Shown here one piece after another: positions 9,092 to 17,655 of a DNA stretch of 64,000 nucleotides. The notes beneath the pieces are model-generated. The model was not told the origin of the DNA, ran no database searches, and was given only the letters and a program-made list of their open reading frames with translations. The first letter of the stretch is position 1. Each line of letters begins with the position of its first letter. Where the stretch lies: positions 62,001-126,000 of the forward strand of contig MKVH01000002.1 in NCBI GenBank assembly GCA_001899175.1, written 5' to 3'. The translations under genes and the position numbers were made by a program. The DNA comes from Candidatus Kapaibacterium thiocyanatum. Its GTDB lineage: Bacteria > Bacteroidota > Ignavibacteria > Kapaibacteriales > Kapaibacteriaceae.

Positions 9092-10234
9092 TTATCGGGC
9101 CGTGCGTGGCGTGGGAGCAGGAGCGATCTGGCCCAGCACGACGGCCCTCGATGCACCCGTGACGGAGGGGATGTTGCCCGGCAATCCCTGCAGCGTGCGC
9201 CAGCCGAGATAGGCGAAGCACATCGCTTCTTTCGCATCCGGCGAGATGCCGGCGCCGGCGCTCGACATGATGGAGCACGATGATGGCAGGTGATGGGCGA
9301 TACGCTCCATCAGGTAGGAGTTGTGGACGCCACCGCCGCTGACGATGACGTCGTCGGTCGTCGGCGCATAGCGTCGGATATGATCAGCGATGGACCAGGC
9401 CGTGAGTTCGGTCAGCGTGGTCACGAAGTCTTCGGATGGCGTGGAAGGGTGCATATAGCGCCGATACCACGTGGCCACGAGTTCGTCGTTGAACAGCTCG
9501 CGTCCCGTACTCTTCGGCGGTTCTTCGGCGAAATAGGGGAGTGTCTGCAGTTCTTCCAGGACCCTGGTCGCGATCCTGCCTGCGCGGGCGATGGAGCCGT
9601 CGTCGTCGTATCGCTTGCCGAAGGTCACACGTGCGGAGGCATCGATCAGGACGTTGCCCGGTCCCGTATCGAAGGCACGGATATGATCGGCTGCCGATGG
9701 ATCGAGGATCGTGATGTTGGCCATTCCGCCGATGTTCAGGGCCACGCGTCTGCGCGTGGCATGATGGAGCATCGTACGGTCGAACATCGGTACGAGCGGG
9801 GCACCTTGTCCGCCGGCCATGACGTCGGCCGTACGGAAATCGCTGATGACGGGAAGGCCGAGGAGGCCTGCGAGGGCCGTGCCGCTTGCCGCCTGGAGCG
9901 TCGAGCCCAGCGTGTGCCTGCCGATGGAATGCGGCTGGGGAGCGTGCCACAGCGTCTGACCATGGATCGCCACGGCTTCCACACCATCGAGGTCGAGGCG
10001 ACGGATGGCATCTGCATAGTCGCAGGCGAGGGCGATGGACAGGTCACACCATTCCTGTGCGGTCAGCGACTCGGTCAGGGCACGTTCCACCAGCTCCTTC
10101 GTGGGAGCGGAATAGTCTGCGGTAATGAAGGATTGCAACGTCACGACGTCATGCAGGCCATCGCCTTCGACATGACATCGTGCGACGTCGATACCGTCGA
10201 GTGACGTACCGGACATTACGCCGACGATCAGCAT
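9092..10234 (-). CDS. anmK: Anhydro-N-acetylmuramic acid kinase
   Basis: A 380-residue protein that phosphorylates and hydrolyses 1,6-anhydro-MurNAc to MurNAc-6-phosphate in cell-wall recycling. It starts MLIVGVMSGTSLDGID, the signature ATP-binding start of AnmK, followed by VAIHGQT, a GGMANIT segment and FDTGPGN, all family landmarks. Length matches the family (about 370). It is the last gene of nuoA-nuoB-anmK, beginning 17 nt after the nuoB stop, so it is probably cotranscribed with the complex I genes, an odd partnership. No MurNAc-6-P etherase (MurQ) is visible in the window. Confidence 0.93.
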   Translation of the reverse strand: MLIVGVMSGTSLDGIDVARCHVEGDGLHDVVTLQSFITADYSAPTKELVERALTESLTAQEWCDLSIALACDYADAIRRLDLDGVEAVAIHGQTLWHAPQPHSIGRHTLGSTLQAASGTALAGLLGLPVISDFRTADVMAGGQGAPLVPMFDRTMLHHATRRRVALNIGGMANITILDPSAADHIRAFDTGPGNVLIDASARVTFGKRYDDDGSIARAGRIATRVLEELQTLPYFAEEPPKSTGRELFNDELVATWYRRYMHPSTPSEDFVTTLTELTAWSIADHIRRYAPTTDDVIVSGGGVHNSYLMERIAHHLPSSCSIMSSAGAGISPDAKEAMCFAYLGWRTLQGLPGNIPSVTGASRAVVLGQIAPAPTPRTAR

Positions 10235-10251
10235 CGTTGCAGGTACCGGGC

Positions 10252-10788
10252 TCAGTAGTCGGTGACGATAAGATCGCTGCGGCGAACGTCGCCGCTGTCC
10301 TTACCGAGGTTGATGAGCTGCGGCTTGCTCTGGGCGACCTTGTCCTGGATGAACATCAGGGCCTTGATCAGGGCTTCGGGGCGTGGAGGGCAGCCCGAGA
10401 CGTAGGCATCGACCGGGAGGAACTGGTCGATGCCCTGTACGACGGGATAGCTGCGGAACATACCGCCCGTGGACGTACAGACGCCCATGGCGATGCACCA
10501 CTTCGGATCGGGCATCTGATCCCAGATCTTGCGTACGACCCAGGACATCTTGTAGGTTACCGTACCGGCCACGATCATGAGATCGGCCTGGCGCGGAGAG
10601 AACGAGAAGCGTTCGGAGCCGAAGCGCGACGAGTCCATGCGGGGGCCGCCGAAGGCCATCATCTCGATGGCGCAGCAGCTGATGCCGAGAGGCATCGGCC
10701 ACAGCGAATTCTTCTGTGCCCAGGCAATGGCGGCTTCGATGGTGGTCGTGACGAAGCCGTCGCGTTGGATTTGATCGTTCAGTCCCAT
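10252..10788 (-). CDS. nuoB: NADH-quinone oxidoreductase subunit B
   Basis: The protein has 178 residues. NuoB carries the terminal 4Fe-4S cluster N2 of complex I, next to the quinone site. The ligands are visible as the tandem Cys38-Cys39 ([10 protein letters not shown]), Cys104 (GVCTSTGG) and Cys133 (SGCPPRPE). The start at 10788 overlaps the 3' end of nuoA by 10 nt and has AAAGGG upstream; upstream in-frame residues are a read-through of nuoA. It is followed by anmK, not by nuoC/nuoD as in the classic 14-gene operon. Confidence 0.96.
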   Translation of the reverse strand: MGLNDQIQRDGFVTTTIEAAIAWAQKNSLWPMPLGISCCAIEMMAFGGPRMDSSRFGSERFSFSPRQADLMIVAGTVTYKMSWVVRKIWDQMPDPKWCIAMGVCTSTGGMFRSYPVVQGIDQFLPVDAYVSGCPPRPEALIKALMFIQDKVAQSKPQLINLGKDSGDVRRSDLIVTDY

Positions 10789-11147
10789 CGGAGTGCACCC
10801 TTTCTGATCACGTAGAGATAGCCGGAGAAGAGCAGAACCATGAAGAGGATCATGGCGCTGAAGCCGTACATTCCGAGCTTCTTGAATTGCACCGCCCACG
10901 GATACATGAAGACGATTTCGATGTCGAAGAGGATGAACATCATCGCCACGAGATAGAACTTCACGGAGAAACGTTCACGTGCCGTCTTCACGGGTTCCAT
11001 CCCGGATTCGTACGTGGACAGTTTCTGGCGTGTGGAACGGCGCGGCCCGAGGTTTTCGCTCAGGAAGATGTTGCTGATGCCGAAGATGACCCCTATCAGG
11101 ATCATCACCATGAGGGGGATGTAGGTTGCTACCATGCGTGATGCCAT
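10779..11147 (-). CDS. nuoA: NADH-quinone oxidoreductase subunit A
   Basis: The protein has 122 residues and three predicted membrane helices (about residues 6-28, 65-85 and 92-112). NuoA is a small subunit at the junction of the membrane and peripheral arms of complex I. The loop with [12 protein letters not shown] and YESGMEP and the [13 protein letters not shown] segment are diagnostic. The start may be 11147 ([11 protein letters not shown]) or 11135 (MVATYIP); neither has a clear ribosome-binding site. A TATATTTG promoter element ends 17 nt before the first candidate. It is the first gene of nuoA-nuoB-anmK. Confidence 0.94.
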   Translation of the reverse strand: MASRMVATYIPLMVMILIGVIFGISNIFLSENLGPRRSTRQKLSTYESGMEPVKTARERFSVKFYLVAMMFILFDIEIVFMYPWAVQFKKLGMYGFSAMILFMVLLFSGYLYVIRKGALRWD

Positions 11148-11163
11148 CGTTTGGTGATCGTGG

Positions 11164-11171
11164 CAAATATA
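11164..11171 (-). promoter_or_regulatory. Promoter -7 element TATATTTG for nuoAB-anmK
   Basis: On the minus strand this reads TATATTTG (consensus TAnnTTTG). It lies 17 nt before the ATG at 11147 and 29 nt before the alternative at 11135. The very short implied leader slightly favours the 11135 start. Confidence 0.55.
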
Positions 11172-11224
11172 GCCCCTTGCAACCAAATGGATGCAAGCGT
11201 TCTCGTTGCCGGACGGCTTCGCTG

Positions 11225-11232
11225 TATCTTCG
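11225..11232 (+). promoter_or_regulatory. Promoter -7 element TATCTTCG immediately before the metallohydrolase ATG
   Basis: TATCTTCG is followed by only 5 nt (TGTCC) and then the ATG. If transcription begins the usual few bases after the -7 element, the first transcribed base is at or next to the A of ATG, making the mRNA leaderless. Confidence 0.5.
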
Positions 11233-11237
11233 TGTCC

Positions 11238-11867
11238 ATGACAGAACTATTCTCCGTCGAAGCAGGTCCCGTAGCCACGCTTGGCTACATGATCGTGGAT
11301 CCGTCCACATCGACGTCGGCCGTCATCGACGTTCCCTACGGCGCGGCGCGGACCTTCCTCGACGAGGCACGGCAACGGGGCTGCCGCATCACGCACATTC
11401 TGCTCACGCATACCCACTGGGATCATACTGCCGACGTTTCGGTCCTCGTCGAAGCCACGGGGGCACGCGTCGTCGTCCATGCCGCGGATACCTATCGCCT
11501 GACCGATCCGATGGCCCATACCGTCTGGCCATTGCCCTTCGTCATCGGAGCGGTCACTCCCGACGACTTCGTGGATCAGGGTGACGCGATCGATGTCGCC
11601 GGATGCCATCTGCGCATCCTGCATACACCCGGTCATACTGAAGGGGGCATCTGCTTCGTCGATGACGAAGCAGGACGGGCCTTCGTGGGTGATACGCTGT
11701 TCCGTGAGAGCGTCGGAAGGACCGATCTTCCGGGTGGCGATATGGACACGCTCATCGCCTCCATCCATGATCGGCTCATGCCCCTTCCCGACGCGATGAC
11801 GGTGTTTCCAGGCCATGGTCCGTCCACTTCCATCGGCCATGAACGACTCATGAATCCATTTCTCTGA
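11238..11867 (+). CDS. Metallo-beta-lactamase-fold hydrolase (glyoxalase II-like)
   Basis: The protein has 209 residues. The binuclear zinc motif THTHWDH is at about residues 54-60, followed by HTPGHTEGG and FPGHGPST, which give the remaining His and Asp ligands in the order seen in hydroxyacylglutathione hydrolases and similar thioester hydrolases. I start at MTELFSVEAG because the family begins there. An upstream in-frame ATG at 11151 adds residues overlapping the nuoA promoter. The gene is followed 2 nt later by the LptE-like gene, so they are probably one transcript. The substrate cannot be told; persulfide dioxygenase is less likely. Confidence 0.87.
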   Translation: MTELFSVEAGPVATLGYMIVDPSTSTSAVIDVPYGAARTFLDEARQRGCRITHILLTHTHWDHTADVSVLVEATGARVVVHAADTYRLTDPMAHTVWPLPFVIGAVTPDDFVDQGDAIDVAGCHLRILHTPGHTEGGICFVDDEAGRAFVGDTLFRESVGRTDLPGGDMDTLIASIHDRLMPLPDAMTVFPGHGPSTSIGHERLMNPFL

Positions 11868-11869
11868 AA

Positions 11870-12406
11870 ATGAAAATCTTCTCATCCATCCTTCACCATC
11901 TCATCATCGACCGCAGGATATTTTCGCGTGTCGCTCTGATCGGGCTGGCGGCTGCAGCAACCGCCTGTTACTCGTTCCGTGGCGGGTCAGTACCTGACCA
12001 CCTCAAGACGTTGTCCATCGCCTCGGTGGTGGATAACAGCGGGTACGGCAATCCGGAGTTTCGCGAATTCTGTACGGAAACCCTGGTGCGCCGCTTCCGG
12101 AGCGACAACTCCCTACAGTTGGTCGATGACAATGGCGATGCTCGGCTGTCACCCATCATCGTACGTATCCAGGACAGGATCCTGAACGTACAGAACGGTG
12201 ATCGCGAGAACCAGCGTCGTATCGTGGTGGCGGTGGAGGTCGAATACTTCGACGCGGTCAAGAACAGGCAGGTCTGGAAGCGTACGTTCGAGAACTTCGA
12301 TGTCTACGACGTGAACGCAGCGACTGCCGACCGCGAACGGGCGGTGCATGAAGCCATACGGCGCATCGTGGACGACATCCTTCTCGCCGTGGTATCCGAC
12401 TGGTAG
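11870..12406 (+). CDS. LptE-like lipoprotein (LPS assembly)
   Basis: The protein has 178 residues. The N-terminus has a signal sequence ending in a lipobox-like ATAC with Cys at about residue 33 (AAAATACYSFRG), so it should be a lipoprotein. The start of the mature part (YSFRGGSVPDHLKTLSI) and the alternating hydrophobic pattern with a terminal helix match LptE, the partner of LptD that inserts LPS in the outer membrane. It lies 2 nt behind the metallohydrolase and ahead of two glycosyltransferase genes, an envelope-biogenesis neighbourhood. Family assignment is from pattern and context; no LptD is visible in the window. Confidence 0.75.
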   Translation: MKIFSSILHHLIIDRRIFSRVALIGLAAAATACYSFRGGSVPDHLKTLSIASVVDNSGYGNPEFREFCTETLVRRFRSDNSLQLVDDNGDARLSPIIVRIQDRILNVQNGDRENQRRIVVAVEVEYFDAVKNRQVWKRTFENFDVYDVNAATADRERAVHEAIRRIVDDILLAVVSDW

Positions 12407-12475
12407 GGGATACAGGGACGCTACTACCGGTCACTATCCATCTCACTTCTCCCCGGCGGAGGTTCGGAACCAATT

Positions 12476-13927
12476 ATGGAAGATGTGCTACTCCTTGCCT
12501 ACTTCCTTTCGCTGTGCGTATTGTTCGCGTTCGGACTGCACGGCCTCGTCATGATCTACTACTACCACAAGACCCAGAGGGTGCGCCACGAGCCGGCCAT
12601 CGATATGGAACATGTGCCCGTGGTGACGATCCAGCTTCCGGTCTTCAACGAGATGTACGTCGTTGACCGCCTCGTGAAGGCGGTATGCGACATCGACTAT
12701 CCGAAGGATCATCTCGAGATTCAACTTCTCGACGACTCCACCGACGAAACGGTGGAAGTCTCCCGCAAGCTCGTCGCCGAATACTCGGCCATGGGCTTCG
12801 ACATCAAGCATATCCACCGCGTGGACCGCACGGGCTTCAAGGCCGGTGCCCTGAAGGAAGGTCTCGACAAGGCCAGGGGTGAGTACGTCGCCATCTTCGA
12901 TGCCGACTTCGTTCCGAAGTCCGACTTCCTGAAGAAGACGCTGCCGTATTTCCATGACGAGAAGATCGGCATGGTCCAGACGCGCTGGGAACACCTCAAC
13001 GAAGAGTATTCCTTCCTCACGCGTGCCCAGGCCCTGGCCCTCGACGGTCACTTCGTGATCGAACAGCAGGTGCGCCACAAGGCAGGCTTCTTCATCAACT
13101 TCAACGGTACGGCCGGACTCTGGCGCAAGAGCACGATCATCGACGCCGGTAACTGGCATTCCGATACGCTCGCGGAAGATCTCGACCTTTCGTACCGTGC
13201 CCAGTTGCGCGGCTGGCGCTTCGTCTTCCTGAACGACGTGACGTCCCCCGCCGAACTTCCTGCCGATATCAATTCGCTCAAGACGCAACAGTTCCGCTGG
13301 ACGAAGGGCGCCGTGGAAACGGCCAAGAAGCTTCTGCCGAAGGTATGGTCCAGCTCGCTGGCGCTCAAGGTCAAGCTCGAGTGCACGGTCCACCTTACGA
13401 GCAACATCGTCTTCCCGTTCATCCTGCTCGTCGCCTTCCTGAACGTACCGCTCGTCATCATCAAGAATGAAGTCGCCGGCTACGACAGGGTCTTCAGCTT
13501 CATGTCGATCTTCGTTCTCGCTTCGATCTCGACGTTCCTCTTCTATCTCTACGCCCAGCGCGCCATCCATCTCGACTGGCGCCGCCGCCTGCTGCTGTTC
13601 CCGGTCTTCATGGCCGGATCCATGGGCTTCGCGGTGAACAACAGCCGCGCCGTCGTGGAAGCCATCATCGGCAAGAAGAGCGAATTCAAGCGTACGCCGA
13701 AGTATCGTATCGTGGAAACGGACGATGACTGGAAGAAGAAGAAGTACGTGCAGAAGAAGATCGGCTGGGCCGTTATCGTCGAACTCCTGCTCGCCTCGTA
13801 TTTCGTCTTCGGTATCGCGATGTCGATCAGCTATCTCGAAATCGCTGCCATTCCGTTCCAGTTGATGTTCCTGTTCGGCTTCGGTACGGTAGGCATGCTG
13901 TCGCTCCGTCACGCCCTGTCGCGATAA
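12476..13927 (+). CDS. Family 2 glycosyltransferase, membrane-bound, cellulose-synthase-like
   Basis: A 483-residue processive-type GT2. It has an N-terminal membrane helix (about residues 4-26), a cytoplasmic catalytic domain with DDSTD, DADFVP and TLAEDLDLS, the QQFRW motif that contacts the acceptor, then about four C-terminal membrane helices. The D, D, D, Q/RxxRW set indicates an active enzyme. It probably adds sugar to a lipid or makes an envelope glycan; beta-glucosyl-diacylglycerol synthases look similar. It follows the LptE-like gene by 69 nt and is followed 6-21 nt later by a second glycosyltransferase gene. Confidence 0.88.
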   Translation: MEDVLLLAYFLSLCVLFAFGLHGLVMIYYYHKTQRVRHEPAIDMEHVPVVTIQLPVFNEMYVVDRLVKAVCDIDYPKDHLEIQLLDDSTDETVEVSRKLVAEYSAMGFDIKHIHRVDRTGFKAGALKEGLDKARGEYVAIFDADFVPKSDFLKKTLPYFHDEKIGMVQTRWEHLNEEYSFLTRAQALALDGHFVIEQQVRHKAGFFINFNGTAGLWRKSTIIDAGNWHSDTLAEDLDLSYRAQLRGWRFVFLNDVTSPAELPADINSLKTQQFRWTKGAVETAKKLLPKVWSSSLALKVKLECTVHLTSNIVFPFILLVAFLNVPLVIIKNEVAGYDRVFSFMSIFVLASISTFLFYLYAQRAIHLDWRRRLLLFPVFMAGSMGFAVNNSRAVVEAIIGKKSEFKRTPKYRIVETDDDWKKKKYVQKKIGWAVIVELLLASYFVFGIAMSISYLEIAAIPFQLMFLFGFGTVGMLSLRHALSR

Positions 13928-13948
13928 CGGGTCGTGGTGCTCCGGCAG

Positions 13949-15214
13949 ATGGGTCGGACGATACTGATGGCAGGACTCCTGACGATGCTCTGCATCGCAT
14001 CGGTGTCCGGGCCGCTGACCGATTCCACACGGATGCAGCTTACGGATCTGCCGACGTTCCAGGCCGCGGCCATCGCCCTGGCTCATGATGAAAATCCATA
14101 CGATCATGCGGTACTCGTCAAGACCATGACGGTACCGCATGGTCGTTTTCGTATCTACCCGTACGTCTATACGCCGCTGCTGGCCGCGATGCTCGGACCG
14201 GTGGCATCTCTCTCCACGGCACATCTGCAGACGGCATGGTTGCTGGCTCTGTGCGCCGCAGCGGGCATGCTCGTGACGTTGTCGTTGCGGCTGCTGCGCG
14301 AATCGTCGTTCGCAGGCGCACGCGTCGCAGTCTGGATGGCGTCGCGGCCACCGTGGCAGGAACTACTGCTGGCCGTCGGTATCCTGGTGGTGATGCCATT
14401 CCATACGGCCTTCATGAACGGTCAGATCGAAGCCGTCACAGCACTCGGAGTCGTGGGTACGCTGCTTCTGCTGGCGCACGGAAGGACGATTCCTGCGGGC
14501 ATCCTGTTCGCTGCAGTGCTCGTTACCAAGCATGCTTCGATCGTCCTCGTGCTCTACTTCGTCATCCGCGGTGAATGGCGGTTCATCGGCATCGTAGCGA
14601 TTGCGGCCGTCGTCATGGTCCTTGGTTCGACCTTCCTCATCGGTGTCCGGCCGTGGCTGGACTTCCTCGCCTTCGTGCGGACGTTCGATGCGGCCACGGC
14701 GGCTTCATGGAATCTGCCCGTCGACGGTTCCTACAACCTGTCCATTCCAGGGCTTCTTTCGCGTATGGTGATTCCGGCTTCGACGGCGATGAAGACGCTG
14801 CCGCTCGTTCTCGTGCTCGCGCTCGGTACGGTGGTATGGGTATTCCGCAGGACGTTGGCCGGGTTGACGCCTGCGCTCGTCTATGCCGCCGTAGCGCTCT
14901 CCGCATCGCTCATCATGCCGTACACGTGGTCCCACCACACCCTGTATGCATTGCCCGGTATCGTCGTTCTGTGCGTTCTTCCCGTCACCGGACGTATGAC
15001 GAATGCATATCGACTTCTCCTCCCGTGTGCCGTCGCACTGATCTTCTGGTCCATTCCTGGAATGATGATCGATGGCCATCTCCGTGGGTTGCTCGGTCTG
15101 ACGTCGGCGGCACCCATGGCGACATTCGTCACGACAGGCATGGTAGGTTTGACCGTCCTCTGTATCATTGTCGCTCTCCGTCAACAAACATCTACAATAC
15201 CCTTACCTTCATGA
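13949..15214 (+). CDS. GT87/DUF2029-like polytopic glycosyltransferase
   Basis: About 421 residues with roughly ten predicted membrane helices. The early sequence after the first helix (DLPTFQAAAIALAHDENPYD) and the periplasmic loop with YPYVYTPLLAAML match the DUF2029/GT87 mannosyltransferase-like family, which uses polyprenyl-phosphate sugars on the outer face of the inner membrane. The catalytic Asp is probably in TDLPTFQ, by comparison with the family. Starts at GTG 13934 or ATG 13949 are both possible; I prefer the ATG. Its stop overlaps the next gene's ATG (ATGA), so the two are translationally coupled. Specific sugar unknown. Confidence 0.75.
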   Translation: MGRTILMAGLLTMLCIASVSGPLTDSTRMQLTDLPTFQAAAIALAHDENPYDHAVLVKTMTVPHGRFRIYPYVYTPLLAAMLGPVASLSTAHLQTAWLLALCAAAGMLVTLSLRLLRESSFAGARVAVWMASRPPWQELLLAVGILVVMPFHTAFMNGQIEAVTALGVVGTLLLLAHGRTIPAGILFAAVLVTKHASIVLVLYFVIRGEWRFIGIVAIAAVVMVLGSTFLIGVRPWLDFLAFVRTFDAATAASWNLPVDGSYNLSIPGLLSRMVIPASTAMKTLPLVLVLALGTVVWVFRRTLAGLTPALVYAAVALSASLIMPYTWSHHTLYALPGIVVLCVLPVTGRMTNAYRLLLPCAVALIFWSIPGMMIDGHLRGLLGLTSAAPMATFVTTGMVGLTVLCIIVALRQQTSTIPLPS

Positions 15215-16206
15215 AGCTCGTAACATGGAATTCGGGTGTCGGCGGTCGTGCCGGCCTCTTGATCGACAACAGGATCATCGACGTCGCGGCGGCATATGCC
15301 CTGGCCCACGAACAGGGGACAGGATCGCTGCCGTCATTACCGACGACGGTGATCGACATCCTGCGTCTCGAAGAAGCGGGAATGAACGACCTTCGTGCCC
15401 TGCATGCCTGGTGCACGGCCCGCGGTGCCGCTGCACTGGCAGCGGTGGCTGCGCCCGCCGACGCATGGCTCATGGCTCCCGTTCCTCATCCGTCATCGAT
15501 GCGTGACGGCTATGCATTCCGTCAGCACGTCGAAGCGGCACGCCGCAACCGTGGCCTCGAGATGATTCCGGAATTCGACGAGATTCCCATCTTCTACTTC
15601 ACCAATCACCAGGCCGTCTATGGTCCGGGCGACGTTCCCGTCCAGACGCTGCACTGCAACCAGCTCGACTTCGAACTGGAATGTGCGATCGTGATCGGGA
15701 AGAAGGGGAGGAACATCAAGGCTTCGGAAGCGGACTCCTACGTCGCCGGTTACATGGTGATGAACGACTGGAGCGCTCGCGCACTGCAGATGCAGGAAAT
15801 GAAGCTCAACCTCGGTCCTGCGAAAGGAAAGGATTTCGCGACGTCGATCGGGCCCTGGCTGGTGACGCGCGAAGAACTCGCACCGCGCCGTATCGAGACG
15901 CCGAACGGTGAGACGTATGACCTCGTGATGAAGACCGTGATCAACGGTAAAGACGTCGCCCTGGGCAACCTGAAGGACATGTCGTGGACGTTCGCACAGA
16001 TCATCGAGCGCGCCAGCTATGGCGTGACGCTTCATCCGGGTGACGTCATCGGATCGGGAACGTGTGGCACGGGCTGCTTCCTGGAACTGAACGGCAGCAA
16101 GGTCTACGATCCGGCATGGTGGCTCAAGCCCGGCGACGTCGTGGAATGCTCCATCGACATGCTCGGAACGTTGTCCAACACCGTCGTTCTCGACGAAGGA
16201 CGCTGA
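15211..16206 (+). CDS. Fumarylacetoacetate hydrolase family protein
   Basis: The protein has 331 residues. The N-terminal domain (MKLVTWNSGVGGRAGLLID) and the catalytic C-terminal FAH fold are recognisable. Metal ligands are expected in the ELECAIVIGKKGRNI segment, and GSGTCGTGCFLE and PGDVVECSID are family landmarks. Such enzymes cleave C-C bonds in fumarylacetoacetate or act as acylpyruvate hydrolases or oxaloacetate decarboxylases. No tyrosine-degradation genes are visible nearby, so substrate assignment is open. It overlaps the upstream glycosyltransferase by 4 nt and abuts, without a gap, the stop codon of the convergent T9SS gene at 16207. Confidence 0.88.
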   Translation: MKLVTWNSGVGGRAGLLIDNRIIDVAAAYALAHEQGTGSLPSLPTTVIDILRLEEAGMNDLRALHAWCTARGAAALAAVAAPADAWLMAPVPHPSSMRDGYAFRQHVEAARRNRGLEMIPEFDEIPIFYFTNHQAVYGPGDVPVQTLHCNQLDFELECAIVIGKKGRNIKASEADSYVAGYMVMNDWSARALQMQEMKLNLGPAKGKDFATSIGPWLVTREELAPRRIETPNGETYDLVMKTVINGKDVALGNLKDMSWTFAQIIERASYGVTLHPGDVIGSGTCGTGCFLELNGSKVYDPAWWLKPGDVVECSIDMLGTLSNTVVLDEGR

Positions 16207-17586
16207 TCAGCGCAGAATGGTGAACGGGGCGGTGCGGAAGCGCCGCTCCGCATTCAGCACGATGACGTATCTGCCATTGGCGAGTGCACCGCACGGAATC
16301 GTCCGTTCGCCGATGCCCGGCTGCAGCTCGCCGCTCATGGCGAGGCGGCCATCGATACCGAAGATGGACCATGTTCTTTCCTGGTCGTTCGGTGCCGTAT
16401 CGATGAGGATCAGGGTTCCATCGGCATAGCGTGCCTGGAGCGTGGAAGGTGTCGAGGGCCGTTCATCGACTCCGACGGATTCGTCGAGGACGTAGAGGCC
16501 GACGCTCGTGCACATGTAGAGTCTGCGGCCGATGCTGTCCCAGCGTATCGACCATACGTTACGGATCGTATCTCCTACCTCGTTCGTTCCCCAGGGGATT
16601 CCTTCGAAGCGTGTCCACGTCTTTCCGCCGTCGGGCGAACGCATGACGATACTGTCGCCCTTGATGATCGTCTCCTGCGTGAACAGGCGGAAGCCGCCAA
16701 CGATGATGTCGTCGTCCACGCCGTTCGCGGCAGGGCGTACATCCACTGCCCACCAGCTTGTATCCACTCCGGCCGTCTGACGCCACGTGGCGCCACCGTC
16801 CGTCGTCTGGAGGATACCGCCGTTACCTGTGATGTTCAGCTCGTTGGCGATGGCCGATACGGCATAGCCACGCCGGGGATCGGTACTCGAGAAGACGATC
16901 TTCGGAATCTCCGAGTCGGGGAAGAGAGTCGTTTTTCCCGGTGCCACTTCGGTAGGATGGAAGGTTTGCCCGCCGTCGTCGCTGCGCAGTATCCTGCCGC
17001 CGATGCAGCCGAGGAATATGATATTGGTGGAATCGGGGCGGAGGGCCATCGTGCAGATGCGCGTCGTGATGTCCTTGCCTACCGTGCCGATCGAATCCCA
17101 CGTCGCGCCGTAATCGTCGCTCCGATAGAAGGCGTTCGATCCGGCACCGCGTGCGGCGAACATCCTTCCGGGAGAAGCGGGGTCCTCCACGATGGCTTCG
17201 GACACGTACCACATGCGGATGTTGTTGGTGTCGTTCAGTGCGCGTTTCCAGGTCCTGCCACCATCATCGGACCTGCGGATACCATCGAACTGGTAGCCTC
17301 CGATGACGATGACGTTCGTATCCGTGGCGCTGACGACCATCGACGTCAGGTAGTTCTCCGCGGCCAGGCTGCCGATCGGGACGATTTCCCAGCTCTTTCC
17401 GGCATCGTAGGAACGCAACAACTGATTGGCCCAGTTCCCCACATAGAGATGGTCGGGATTGAGGGCATTGATCTGGATCGTATACGATTGATAGGGGAAG
17501 AGGAGCTTCCAGCGTTGCGCCGTCATTGATGTGCATGCGAGAAGCAGGACCAGTGAACGTATGAGCCAGCGCGACATCATGACCAT
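16207..17586 (-). CDS. Secreted Asp-box beta-propeller protein with T9SS sorting tail
   Basis: About 459 residues with an N-terminal signal peptide (cleavage likely after SMTAQ). At least six Asp-box repeats of the form S-x-D-x-G-x-T-W are visible (SYDAGKSWE, SDDGGRTWK, SDDYGATWD, SDDGGQTFH, TTDGGATWR, SPDGGKTWT), the mark of sialidase or Ycf48-like propellers. The last 75 residues look like a T9SS type-A sorting domain (TWSIFGIDGRLAMSGEL, then ANGRYVIVL), so it is predicted to be exported and anchored at, or released from, the cell surface. No enzymatic residues can be named. Starts at 17586, 17580 or 17577 are all possible. It lies directly after an intrinsic terminator. Confidence 0.78.
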   Translation of the reverse strand: MVMMSRWLIRSLVLLLACTSMTAQRWKLLFPYQSYTIQINALNPDHLYVGNWANQLLRSYDAGKSWEIVPIGSLAAENYLTSMVVSATDTNVIVIGGYQFDGIRRSDDGGRTWKRALNDTNNIRMWYVSEAIVEDPASPGRMFAARGAGSNAFYRSDDYGATWDSIGTVGKDITTRICTMALRPDSTNIIFLGCIGGRILRSDDGGQTFHPTEVAPGKTTLFPDSEIPKIVFSSTDPRRGYAVSAIANELNITGNGGILQTTDGGATWRQTAGVDTSWWAVDVRPAANGVDDDIIVGGFRLFTQETIIKGDSIVMRSPDGGKTWTRFEGIPWGTNEVGDTIRNVWSIRWDSIGRRLYMCTSVGLYVLDESVGVDERPSTPSTLQARYADGTLILIDTAPNDQERTWSIFGIDGRLAMSGELQPGIGERTIPCGALANGRYVIVLNAERRFRTAPFTILR

Positions 17587-17592
17587 ATCCGT

Positions 17593-17625
17593 AAAAAAGA
17601 AACGGGCAACATTGCTGTTGCCCGT
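17593..17625 (-). terminator. Intrinsic terminator between two T9SS cargo genes
   Basis: On the minus strand a 10-bp perfect stem (ACGGGCAACA / TGTTGCCCGT) with a 4-nt loop is followed by TTCTTTTTTA. It ends the transcript of the 680-residue T9SS protein and lies only a few nt before the start of the next T9SS gene. Confidence 0.85.
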
Positions 17626-17655
17626 AGTTTACAAAATTTTGATCTGCGGCGATCC